Of a DNA stretch of 64,000 nt, positions 9,664 through 20,175 are shown in pieces. Origin of the DNA: Artemisia argyi. Lineage: Eukaryota > Streptophyta > Magnoliopsida > Asterales > Asteraceae. How positions within the stretch are numbered: the first letter of the stretch is position 1; every line of letters begins with the position of its first letter. The notes below the pieces were generated by a model that did no database searches, had not been told where the DNA came from, and was given only the letters and a program-made list of their open reading frames with translations. Location: assembly GCA_030686995.1 (NCBI GenBank), contig CM060709.1:308550857-308614856 (forward strand). Direction: 5' to 3'. A program made the position numbers and the translations under genes.

Positions 9664-11901
9664 CTACGTGACCTCATCATTGGTTCCACTCTCTAGGTCG
9701 TCTTCTAAACCAGTTTTGTATTCCGGACCTAGTTGCAAGCATTCTTTGTAGAAACCAAGCATCCTACTCTTTACATACTCTACTCCTCTACGTCTATCCT
9801 CCTCATTCCTATAATAAGCTGCTCGCTTGTGTTCCTTTTCGAAATTAGAGAGAGGGCGGTATTGCTCAATCTTGTAGGGTATTTGATAAGCAACCTCATC
9901 ATTCTCTTCCTTGAATCTAACTATCCCTAAAGTCGGATCATAACTCATCCTAGTGGCCTCAACAAATGGTTTTCCAAATATTATTTGGCTTAGACAAGCA
10001 TCTATCACCGGACGAGTGTCTTCAACTATCATAAAATCGATCTCATAGGTGAGATTCCCTATAATCACATACAATCCCTTCACTCTTCCTGCAAAATTAC
10101 TTATCAGATTCTTATTAGGCATCATCCTAAAATTAAGTTGCTTCTTCATCACCCAATTGTAATAAGTCCTAGTCATGATGTTAACGGGGGATCTAGGGTC
10201 GATGTAAGCTTTCCATATATGCATGTGCCCGATATTGCATGGTATGTTAATGTTAGAGGGGTCTCCCAGTTTGATAAGGGGGGTGCCAAGGATATATGGT
10301 CTCTCGGGACTATCGAATAAATCCTTATGGTATTCCCGTTCTTCCTTGGTGGGCAACTTATCAAAGTATTTTTCTATAGGCTCTACCTCCTCTAATTCCT
10401 CTCTCCTATTAACCTCAACTTCCCTACTCTCATCCTTAGTCTCGGCTTTTACTCTAACTTCATCCTTGTCACTCTCTTCTATCTCCATATCTATTGGCTT
10501 AATGGTGACAACATTGACAAAGTGGACATGTTTAGATGATGAGGGATCCTTAATTTGGATTCCGTTATTGGTGTCCCTAGTGTCCTTCCTAAGTGTGACT
10601 AACGCTTGGTTGTTGAGGGCTTTCAACAAGTTGTCAATCTTGTTGGTCATCTCCGTTTGTTGTTGGTTGAATTCGGTTTCAAACCTAGCTATGCGAGCCT
10701 TTTGAGATGCCATAAACTTTGATATCAATCCTTCAAGATTGTTGGTACTACCATAGTTGTTAGAAGGATTGTTGTTGAAAGTACGGTTGGATGGTGGACC
10801 GTTTGGTTGGTAACGATTAGGCGGATTGGAAGAATTAGGTTGATTTTGTTTCCACCTAAGGTTTGGGTGATTTTTCCAAGAGGGGTTGTATGAATCACCG
10901 TAAGGGTTCGGCTCGGGTTTGAAAGTGTACCACTTGTCTCCCGCTTCGTCGGTACGCGTGGATGCGTAGTCCGCAAAAGCTGTTCCGGGGAGTTCCACAC
11001 AATCACGAGTGTCGTGGGGACCACTACATAATTCGCATGAAGAAGTGATTTTGTTCACTTGGCTTGAAGGTTTAGGAGCTTCGTAAGATTTCATGAGAAA
11101 CTTGACTTGGTCCTCAAGTTCCATGATCCTACGGTCGGGAGTGCTAGAGTTGTTTGAAGGCAAAGATATTGCCTTGACCGTTTTGTTCAAATCACGGGGA
11201 TCATTCCAACTTTCGTTGTCATAGAGAGCAAGATCTTCTATGAGTTCCCATGATTGTTCCGCACTTAGATCACGTAGCTTACCACCGGCCGATTGGTCAA
11301 TGGCTCGCCTCGTGGAGAGATCGATATGGTCATAAAAAATTTGGACTTGGAGCCAAAGATCTATGCCATGATGAGGGACTTTTTGGAGTAAGTCCTTGAA
11401 ACGAGTCCATGCTTCATAAAGAGATTCATTTTGACGTTGTTGGAACATCAAGATGTCATTTCTAAGCTTAGTAGTTCTCCTCGGTGGGAAAAATTGAGCA
11501 AGGAAACGAGTGGTGAGATCATCCCATGTGGTGATGGATCCCGCGGGTAAACGCTCAAGCCATTGACTAGCTAGATCCCGTAGAGAGAATTGGAATAGGC
11601 GTAATCGGGTTGTCTCTCTAATTGGAACATCTAGGTCTATGGAATCTACGATTTTGAGGAAGTCCTTAAGATGTTGGTTTGGATCTTCGGAACAAAGTCC
11701 ATGGAATGCACATCCGCTTTGCACCAACCGGATGGTGTTGGATCGCAAGGGGGTCACATTGGCTCCGGTGAGCTCAATGGTGTTTCGGTAGCCTTGGTGG
11801 CTAGGTCGGGAATATTCTCCTAAGGTTCGGGGCCTAAGAGGTTCTAGTGGTGGGTTTTGTTGTGGTGGGATGACGGGTTCAAAGATGTTCCCGTTGTCCA
11901 T
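9664..11901 (-). CDS. Gag-protease-like polyprotein of the Athila-like element
   Basis: A single 745-residue frame. Residues about 85-200 form a Retrotrans_gag domain (LFQFSLRDLASQWLERLPAG, then the FFPP turn and the DILMFQQRQNESLYEAWTRF helix) that would assemble the capsid-like particle in the cytoplasm. A zinc-knuckle-like CELCSGPHDTRDC lies near residue 290, with Cys-x2-Cys-x3-His-x4-Cys spacing rather than the usual x4 before His. It is followed by an Asn/Pro-rich linker, a short coiled coil and an acidic segment. The C-terminal third resembles the retropepsin-like domain of Athila/Tat polyproteins, but where Asp-Leu-Gly is expected the sequence reads YIDPRSPVN, so catalysis is doubtful. 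The ATG chosen lies shortly after the primer site and matches the start of the sister copy at 61896. The protein ends TNDEVT, shared with the pol-bearing copy. Confidence 0.9.
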   Translation of the reverse strand: MDNGNIFEPVIPPQQNPPLEPLRPRTLGEYSRPSHQGYRNTIELTGANVTPLRSNTIRLVQSGCAFHGLCSEDPNQHLKDFLKIVDSIDLDVPIRETTRLRLFQFSLRDLASQWLERLPAGSITTWDDLTTRFLAQFFPPRRTTKLRNDILMFQQRQNESLYEAWTRFKDLLQKVPHHGIDLWLQVQIFYDHIDLSTRRAIDQSAGGKLRDLSAEQSWELIEDLALYDNESWNDPRDLNKTVKAISLPSNNSSTPDRRIMELEDQVKFLMKSYEAPKPSSQVNKITSSCELCSGPHDTRDCVELPGTAFADYASTRTDEAGDKWYTFKPEPNPYGDSYNPSWKNHPNLRWKQNQPNSSNPPNRYQPNGPPSNRTFNNNPSNNYGSTNNLEGLISKFMASQKARIARFETEFNQQQTEMTNKIDNLLKALNNQALVTLRKDTRDTNNGIQIKDPSSSKHVHFVNVVTIKPIDMEIEESDKDEVRVKAETKDESREVEVNRREELEEVEPIEKYFDKLPTKEEREYHKDLFDSPERPYILGTPLIKLGDPSNINIPCNIGHMHIWKAYIDPRSPVNIMTRTYYNWVMKKQLNFRMMPNKNLISNFAGRVKGLYVIIGNLTYEIDFMIVEDTRPVIDACLSQIIFGKPFVEATRMSYDPTLGIVRFKEENDEVAYQIPYKIEQYRPLSNFEKEHKRAAYYRNEEDRRRGVEYVKSRMLGFYKECLQLGPEYKTGLEDDLESGTNDEVT

Positions 11902-12052
11902 GATGTCGGGTGGTGAAAAGTTACGAACAAAGACACAAAGAAATAAGATAGACTAAAGAAAACCTAAAAATAAAAATAAAATCTTACTAGAAAGGAATCT
12001 AGCAAGTAGACCTAATAAAAAGAGATTCTAACCTAGACAATAACTATTCCCC

Positions 12053-12066
12053 AGGCTGCGGCACCA
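12053..12066 (-). promoter_or_regulatory. Primer-binding site, tRNA-Asp type
   Basis: Six bases inside the 5' LTR end (minus strand) is TGGTGCCGCAGCC; the sister copy at 62061-62080 reads TGGCGCCGCAGCCCGGGGAA. The latter is close to the tRNA-Asp complement used by Athila elements. The T in this copy is one more CG-to-TG change. Confidence 0.65.
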
Positions 12067-12072
12067 AAAACT

Positions 12073-13468
12073 TGATACGTGGGAATCGCACCAGGCTTTA
12101 CCTCTCAAGGGATCCTGAGAAGCTTACAACCCCCACCAGGCAGTGTACCTGATCGTTGTAGTATAGTATAGTGATAAGTACCGGGGGATTGATCGTTCAG
12201 CTAGGAATAGTGTCGCTAGGATTAGAAAACCTAAATACTAGTTCTAAAGGTGAGAGATGATTCTTTTTGTATTTTTATATTTTTTAAAAAGCAAGTAAAA
12301 ATCTCGGGTTTGAAGGATTTGGGCGGAATTAGTTGCTAGTCAACTAACCCAATACTAAGATGCAATCAAAATAAAATACTAGAAATGAAAATAAACTAAA
12401 TTATACTAATGTTGTGAGCAATAAGTGGATAAAATGTGTTTACTTAGATTTCACTACTCCCTAGACATCTTTTACATGTTAATTACTTGTTATAGTTGCA
12501 TGGATGACGGATTGTATTCCTTAATACCATTCATGGGGTATCGCACATAACTCCCCAATTCTATGAGCTCTTATCTCCTCCTATACCATGTCCAGCACAA
12601 CCATAGGGATTATAAACAGTGGCTCATGCATTAAATACAACCAATAAAGACCTAGTGCAATAGGTTCATGTTTTCTAAGACGTTCAAGCATGTTACCATT
12701 TGGAGATCTGCCAGTTTTCTTAAGCCTAACATATAAATTCATTCATCCAAGACAATTATAAACAAGTAATCAACACATAATTAACATCTAGGTTTCATTA
12801 GATCTAAGCAAACACAAGATAGATCTAGCCTAGCATGATGGAATTAAGACAAGAACAAGATATAGACAACCAACACATAGACATATTGATTAAATTAGAA
12901 GAACACTTATCTCAATTACACATGAAAGGTATCAAGGGCTTAGAACCCTTTAAAAACCTGTAAAATTCGCACCAAGTTCGTACTTAGGGTTTCTCCAAAA
13001 CTTCTCTTTTTTAATGTGAAAAATTAGAAAACTATATATAGGAAAAGGGGTCTGACGGCGTCAAGACCAAACTTGTGACGCCGTCACCTCGCCGCCAAAA
13101 CTCTTCTCGGACTGCCTTGATCTACTTCTGACGCCGTCATGTGTTATGCATTTCCTGGCCGTCATGACTTTTACTCTTGACGCCCTTTCTTGTGAAATCT
13201 GTACTGGGTCGTCATGGAAAATTGCTCTTGACGCCGTCAGGGTGTTACTCTTGACGCCGTCACCTACTGTTCCCAGCAAGGAAAATTAAGACTTTGGCGT
13301 TTTCTTCACTTTTATGCTCCAAAAACGTCCGAATTGCTTCCTTTTCCAGATTTCACTCCCAAAGTACCTAAAATCACAAAAGGAACGATTTAGGGCAATA
13401 TTTGATCAAATAAATTCAATTCCGGGTTTAAATGACCCCCTAAAAGTGGTTCATTTTTCGCCTCATCA
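12073..13468 (-). repeat. 5' LTR of the Athila-like element
   Basis: 1396-bp LTR. In the element's direction it begins TGATGAGGCG at 13468, carries the TGACG-dyad array (13262 to 13053), then a TATA box (13040-13033), which puts transcription start near 13000. U3 is therefore about 470 bp and R-U5 about 930 bp. It ends at 12073 six bases before the primer-binding site. Confidence 0.9.
13033..13262 (-). promoter_or_regulatory. LTR promoter: five TGACGNCGTCA dyads plus TATA box
   Basis: Full 11-bp dyads lie at 13053-13063, 13076-13086, 13129-13139, 13229-13239 and 13252-13262, with extra TGACG/CGTCA half-sites between them. The first two and the last two pairs are both spaced 23 bp start to start. 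TATATATA (13033-13040) follows 13 bp downstream in the element's sense. The equivalent regions of the LTRs at 49432, 55245 and 62087 carry six dyads each. The arrangement reads as an enhancer for bZIP (TGA/as-1 class) factors in front of a core promoter; factor identity is inference. Confidence 0.7.
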
Positions 13469-13473
13469 TCCGT

Positions 13474-14204
13474 GTACATACTCAATCCTCATACATACTC
13501 TTCTCATTCTTATTTACATTCTTAACTTATCGCATTCAAACTTTTTCGCTTAATTTTCATCCTTTACATACAAACACACTTTATCACAACATCACGTTCA
13601 CACTTAAACCTTACCGTTACCCCGTCTCTATACCACTTTAACATTAGTCTTTAGTCACTAAATATAATGAGACCATATGTTGGTCACATTTCATTCCACC
13701 ATTCCCTAACCTCATTCTTTAAACTTCAAGTCATTAAACCCTTAATCATTAGTTCGTTAGTTTCATCTTGTCTTTTCACGCTATACCTTAGTACGCATAA
13801 TATCATTACGATCCACACTTAAAGCGTCATTACTTAATTCACTTGCTAGCTCATCTCTAATACCAGTTATCATTCCTACTCATATTCCATTACCGTTACT
13901 CTAAAATACATTCGTATAATCACAATATAATCACCGGCACCAACCAAGGTGCACGGCTAACAAAATCATTTAAACAATTCAAATCCTCCACGGACTTACA
14001 TCACATATACATTAAAACTTTAAAACATATTCATTACACTTACTAACTTGAATTCACATAACACATCACACATTCCTCCTTCTAACTTAAACATTTATCT
14101 TACACATTTCTTATACTTACGTACAACGCTTCTACAAGTGGTTTAAGACTAGGAAACCTACATTGGAAACCTAATTCACTTAAATCGAAGCTCTAATACC
14201 AATT
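13474..14204 (-). mobile_element. Internal leader (right part) of the interrupted retroelement
   Basis: Non-coding sequence between the Athila-like insertion and the LTR at 14205. On the minus strand it begins with the primer-binding site TGGTATTAGAGC (14201-14190), one mismatch from the initiator-Met tRNA complement TGGTATCAGAGC. No gag frame is open. Confidence 0.6.
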
Positions 14205-16044
14205 TGTAACACGCCGTGCCCGCTTTGACCAAGAATTAAAACTTTTTGCGCGAAAATGCTTGACTTTGACAAACATTCTATTACTCTTTTGATCATTGAC
14301 AAAAATCTATAAACTTTCTGACCTTGGAACTATTTTTAAATGAAACTAGACTTAATTACCTTCAAAACGACGAGTGGCTCGACCTCTAACAACTTACAGA
14401 TTAAAAGATATGATTTTTTGGAAAGTCAACTAAATATGCCAAGACTACCTGTGTACCATACGCCCTTACACCTAAGGTCCAGAAGGGCGTATGGTCTGTA
14501 CTCAGAAACTGTGGAAAATAAATTTTTGGGCAGAAGGCCTTATGCCCAGCCCATAGGGCGTATGATCTGGTACTTAGAAACACATAAAACCACTTTTAAT
14601 TGAAGAAGGCCTTATGGCTCAAGACACGGAAGCCCTTATGCTCTCATTTACAAATTTTACCAAAGACACAACTTTTAACATCTTACTCTAATTTCTGGAA
14701 AAACCGAATTCCCAGACTCTAGACTATATTACATCACATTTATAACCATTCGACCCGTTGAACCCCAAAATGGGTAGAAATGAACTATTTAACCAAACGC
14801 CCCTTTTAACTTTTACTAATAACACTTTAACATACCAAATGACTACTAATTCATTATACAACTCTTGGCACACAATTTGACGCTTGTCTACTCATTACAA
14901 AACATTACTTGACTCACGGGGGTACAAAATCAACATAGAGCTCGGTATTCTACCTAAGCTCCTACTTTCTTACCAATCTTCTAATATCGCATAACCAAAC
15001 CTTTCATTAATCCACGCCATAGCATTAATACCTTAGCCTACAAAACATTGAAACATTAAACCGTAAGCACGAATGCTTAGTAAGTAACACGGGTATAACT
15101 TAACATTATACTTCATTCAACGCATTACATATTATACAACCATTAATCCAAAACAACATTAACATAATCGACCTCTTAAAGCCTTAACCTTCCTTATTCC
15201 TTATTCCACTCTTGACTAACCATAACTAACCTTATATCCTCTTACACATAAATACCATTATACTAACCAAACATAAACCTTAACACTTTTAGCCACATAA
15301 CACATAATGCATAGAAATCATTATAACTTTACATTATACCGGTTTACTTACCTTGAGTCCAAGCTAAGTCTAACAATAACATCATCATCATCTTCATCCT
15401 TTATCATCATCATCATCATCAACCTAGGTCATAATCACATAACATAATCATTTAACCCCATGACCAAAAAACCTTAACAATAGTTCCTACAACCATTATC
15501 TTACCCCTAAACATCTCTAATCTTTATATAATCATATCTTGATTATATGATGATCAATCCCATCATTAACTAACTTAAACAAGATTACTTACTTGTGGAG
15601 AGGATCATAGTAGGCTTAACCCTTTGGCAAGGAACACATCTCATCTTCCTCTTCATCATCAAAGCTTCATCCTTCCCTCCCTTTTTCCTTCTAATAACCG
15701 GACCAACAAACACACCCTAGAGAATGATGGAATTCTCTAGAGAATGGTAGATAAGATATTTATCTTATACAACTTTGGCCCTTTGGCATAATTGGTCCCT
15801 CTAGTCTTTTTCTTCCTACTTTGGCCACAATCAACTTATAACACATTTAGCATATTAGCACTTAGGTCCTTGAAGTCCATTACCTTTCTAGTTGTGTCAG
15901 ATAATATTTTCTATAGCCATAATACTCATTCTTTGACTATCGGGTTTGACTATAACTTACATTCGTTGACTAGCCAATCACGTTAAACCTTACTCAATTC
16001 AATTTAGGGTGGGGCCTATTTGTATCCAGGATACGGGTGTTACA
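14205..16044 (-). repeat. 1.84-kb LTR of an iMet-primed retroelement
   Basis: Bounded by TGTAACAC on the left and GTGTTACA on the right, a perfect 8-bp terminal inverted repeat of LTR type. On the minus strand it is the 5' LTR: it starts TGTAACACCCGTATCC and is followed two bases later by the iMet primer site. TGTAACACC-starting LTRs are frequent in Tekay/Del-type chromoviruses of Ty3/Gypsy, which is my best guess, but no protein domain is available to confirm it. Positions 14450-14640 hold several 'gggcgtatg/aggccttatg' words. The 3' LTR is missing, consistent with truncation at or beyond the CACTA end. Confidence 0.75.
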
Positions 16045-17345
16045 TTTAGCTAGAGACGGTTAAATGGACGAGTTGTTCCTTCTTTAGGTTATCTTAGGAG
16101 AACGAGTTTTTTTACTCATATGTTCGCATCTTAAGACATTTTGTCTAACCATTAAGCCTCCATAATGGTGGTAGAGACGGAACCAGGGTTTCTGGGAACC
16201 CCTTTTTGAAAAAAAAAACCCATCGATTTTTCTTAAATGCACCCGGTCCATCAAAATGTTTTTCTGATATTATGGTTCAAAAAATTTGCTACAGCCAGTA
16301 ATATTTGGTTTTGGTTTCGTCCGTGAACGGGGTTTACAAAATTTGTTGTAAACAAGAAAATGGGAAGTTTTACACTTTTCTTTGTGGTAGTAATTAACTG
16401 TTTCTAAATACTCTTCACCAACCGGACGTAAAAAATATGGAACTAAATTGTTGTATTTTTAATTGTAACAAAACATATGGCGGCATATCTATTGTATTGG
16501 TTGACAAGTATTTGACGGTGTGCTACCTTTTTGGTCGTACATTTGACTTATGTGCACAACAAAATTAAGTCACGGCAACTCCCAACCAATCGTTGTAATC
16601 ATCATTTAAAGCTGTCCATATTTCGTTTTTTCAAAAATAAAGTCACTCCTTAGGTAATGTATACTGAAAAAACAAACATAACTGATTAAATATGTAAGAT
16701 AGTAGATATCTAAGAAAATGATGTAAATGAAATAAAATGAGTTACGTGAAAGTAATTTAGTTTGATTGATCAAGGGACCTTCATTTTATATTTCAAATGT
16801 TTTCCATACCACTACTACAATTCTTTGTTGATGGACAATGGCTGGTGCCAAAAAACACCATGAGTCAAAGTGTCTCCATCAATATATACTTTTTTGTGGA
16901 TACTACTACTATAATATTTTAGTAGTAGGATACGTTTTTAACATTAAAAGGAAAAATGATGTGAAAGGAGTTAAAATACAGTGTTTGACAAAAGGGTTGA
17001 GATAAAAATCATAAAAATGTGAGAAGTTTGAAGTTCAATTCTCGATAGATGCAAACAAACCTGAAGTGGTCATGTTAACCTTATAAAAAGGATGGCTTTT
17101 CTCGGTTTTAATATATGTGGCGGCGGATTAATTGATTGGAAACCATGATTACTCAAAAATTAAAAATTACAAAATTTAATGGATTTAAGAGTTAATTTGT
17201 TATTTTACTAAATGTAAGAGGATTTTAAATCAAGTTTAATTAGTCTAAAATGCAATTTGTTATTTATTAAACATGAAAGGGTATTAAATAACAACTTGAG
17301 GGGTGTTTTGACATTTACCAAATGTATTTACTGTTCATGAAGAGT
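16045..17345. other. Intergenic, no gene seen
   Basis: AT-rich DNA without recognisable coding sequence, between the LTR and the Mutator-like element. The text near 16170-16330 ('gaggcggaaccagggtttc'-like) looks like decayed repeat. Confidence 0.5.
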
Positions 17346-17354
17346 TAAAAATCT

Positions 17355-19750
17355 GAGTAAATTGCAAAAATATCACTAACGTATTACGAAATCGCAAAAA
17401 AGTCATCGAGTTATAAAGGCGTGCAAAAAAGCCACTAGCGTTATGTAAAAGTGCAAAATAGCCACCGAGAGCGTTTTTCTGTTAGTTTCCTCGTTAAGCG
17501 CCTAGTCATCGAGGGTATTATCGTCATTTCATTGCTTTAAGGCTTAATATGTCCACGTGTCATAGCACTAATTTGCAATTTAAGTTTGAACTTTTATTTT
17601 CACAGCCACTCTCTACCACCACACAACCAACACCGCCACCACCACCACCGCCCTCTACCACCACACAACCATCACCACCACCCTTCAACTTCATCTTCTC
17701 CGATGCCAAACCCAGAATCCGTTGTAATAGCAGTATTGTATTAACAGTATTGTATTGCAACTTATCTAGTAACTAACTGTTAGCCACGTACAGGTGAGGT
17801 AGTCGCTAGCTAGCTATTGGCTATTGCTGACCAACAACGTTGTCACTCGCATATGATGTTACAAGTGTAATGGTGTTTTCTACATCACAAGTATGTTCAT
17901 TTTAGATAGATAATGCGTGTTATTTAATCTTGTGACGGTCTTTTAATGCATCCTTAGTTATGTGTCACTGATCTTGTTTTAGAAAGTAGTACGTTCACCT
18001 TCATTAAAGATGAATACACACCCAAAAACTAAAGGACATTGCATTTATATTCAAAAAGAACGTTCACCTTCACTTTTGTCTCATGTTGGTCATTGTACAA
18101 TTTTATCTTTTGCTGTATCATTACAGGATTGTGTCATGTCTCATTTGAACAGTAATTCGGTAACTCGTGAACCTCCTAAGCAGGTACAGTGAAACTTACG
18201 AGTTAGCATAGTTAAGTGACACTTGAGGATAACTTGATGAAGTTGGCAAGTTACGTGGCATTTAATTTGTGTTATTTAATTAATTTTCTTTTTCGTTTAA
18301 TGAATTAATGTACAATTGCATGTTGTTCTATCAAGTCATAAGAAGGTGATTTTATGTCCCAGATGGGTCATCTGGTATCCGATAAACTGGTTTATGTATG
18401 ATGCTTATGTCCATTTTTGTATGTCGTTTAGGCTTGACATATATGGTCATTTAAAAAGTAGGCACACATGTATGCATGAATAAAACAATGCTGATCAAAA
18501 GATTAGTCAGTCTCTCCGACAAAAATGTAGCAATACCTGAGTCATGATTTTGATGCGGATAGCAAGTTGAGATTATGTTATCTATCACTGAGTGTAAAAA
18601 GATTCAAAATGTCAAACATGCATACGATGCGATAAGCAAGGAAAATAAAAAATCAATTCAATCATCTTAGGTTATAATTAAGAATAATATCGTTTGATAC
18701 AATTTGTAATAAGGAACTAATGTAATCATCTTTATTAAGAAGAAAAAGAGAAATGGTCACATTGAGAAACTTTCAAATTTTCTTTACCAAAAGAATGCTT
18801 CAGATAGCAGAAAACTAGTCAGTAAAGTTGCCAAACTGGCCAATGGGTCGAGTTAACTTATAACGGGTCAAATAGGTAAACTGGAAAAATAGCTCAAAAG
18901 TATTTTAAAACTAATACTGCATAAAACTTGCATTCAGAAATTTGAATCATTTAATGAAAAGGTGTTTCAGGTCAACCCAGCCAGTTTTAACCCGTCAACC
19001 AAACCGCCGGTTTTTCCACCTTTAGTACACATCAAATTAAATTTTCGCAAGATTACAATTTTGAACATATAGGATTAGCCGCTTAACATTTAGAGATAGA
19101 TGTGCACCCAAAATACAAGAAGCCTGGAACATTTTATAGACCAGGAGAACAATAACCAAACCGAAAGATAAGAAAAAAAATATGACTAATCCTGATCTCT
19201 TAAATTTATCCTGGTGGTTGGTCTTGAATAATTTTAACATTACCATATTGAATAATTTTAAATTTATCCTGGTGATAGAAAGTCAAAAAGAAAATTGAAA
19301 GATCAAAAAAAGTAGCCGGAATATGGGTTTGCTCACCGGAATCTGGGTTTGGTCACCGGATTCTGGGTTTGGCATCGGAGAAGATGAAGTTGAAGGGTGG
19401 TGGTGATGGTTGTGTGATGGTAGAGGGCGGTGGTGGTGGCGGTAGAGGGTGGCGGTGTTGGTTGTGTGATGGTAGAGAGTGGCTGTGAAAATAAAAGTTC
19501 AAACTTAAATTGCAAATTTAGTCCCTAAAGTAATAGTGCAACGACACGTGAACATATTAATCCTTAAAGCAATGAAATGACGATAATACCCTCGATGACT
19601 AGCCACTTAACGAGGAAACTAACAGAAAAACGCTATCGATGGCTATTTTGCACTTTTACGTAACGTTAGTGGTTTTTTTGCACGCCTTTATGACTCGGTG
19701 GCTTTTTTGTGATTTCGTGATACATTAGTGACCATTTTTGCAATTTACCC
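17355..19750. mobile_element. Mutator-like element (MULE) with long TIRs, 2396 bp
   Basis: Inverted repeats of about 367 bp (17355-17721) and 394 bp (19357-19750) begin GAGTAAATTGCAAAAA and GGGTAAATTGCAAAAA. The flanks carry a perfect 9-bp target duplication TAAAAATCT (17346-17354 and 19751-19759), the size typical of MULEs. The 1635-bp interior has no transposase, so the element is non-autonomous. A 57-bp exon-like block at 18127-18183 suggests a possible Pack-MULE gene fragment. The inner parts of the TIRs are rich in ACC/CCA repeats. The element sits about 0.4 kb beyond the 3' end of the O-acetyltransferase gene. Confidence 0.9.
18127..18183 (+). other. Exon-like block inside the MULE
   Basis: A 57-bp open block of exactly 19 codons (DCVMSHLNSNSVTREPPKQ) is preceded by TTACAG and followed by GTACAG, both good splice signals. 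I do not recognise the peptide. It may be a captured gene fragment or coincidence. Confidence 0.25.
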
Positions 19751-20175
19751 TAAAAATCTCATTTTGTAAATGTAATGTTATAATTAAGTAACGATGGACT
19801 AATGTGCCTAAACGTATGCCTAACACCTGCACCAAGTAACATAACTTTTTATATACTAATACAGTATTATATAAGGAGCACTGCACCAAGGGAGTAAATT
19901 AAAATAACTTTAGATATCATCTATAATCCTTTGAAGAGTTTATATAGACCATAAGGCTTCTTCTATGTGGAAAACACGGCCAATGTTATTAAATGCAACT
20001 TAAATATACAGTTGCATGTTTTAGCATTCTCCGCACTACGACAGAACTCAAAGTTCTAACGCAAAAAATGTGCAGAACGTGTCGGGCTAACCATCATAAC
20101 TCATATATACACCTCCGCCTTCACCCACTCACCAATAACTAAATAAAATATATTCCATCGCCCCCATCACAAAGC

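Larger units (their letters stand above)
5758..13468 (-). mobile_element. Complete non-autonomous Athila-like LTR element (gag only), 7711 bp
   Basis: Two long terminal repeats (5758-7162 and 12073-13468) start TGAT and end ATCA on the plus strand. The element is bounded by a perfect 5-bp target duplication TCCGT (5753-5757 and 13469-13473). On the minus strand the order is 5' LTR, primer-binding site, gag/protease-like ORF, about 2.5 kb of non-coding 3' sequence, 3' LTR. No reverse transcriptase, RNase H or integrase is present, so it must be mobilised in trans. The LTRs differ by roughly 20 substitutions and small indels, so insertion is recent but not current. The layout matches the published idea of TR-GAG or large non-autonomous elements. 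Confidence 0.92.

Noticed and set aside
10223..10705. 160-codon plus-strand Ser/Leu-rich ORF (and 155 codons at 60176)
   Set aside because: Antisense shadows of the gag ORFs.
13053..13262. Regularly spaced dyads considered as a CRISPR-like array
   Set aside because: Eukaryotic LTR context, 11-bp motif, 12-bp spacers, no cas genes.
17549..17776. Pro/Thr-rich ORF and its Gly-rich antisense partner
   Set aside because: Low-complexity ACC/CCA repeats inside the MULE terminal inverted repeat.
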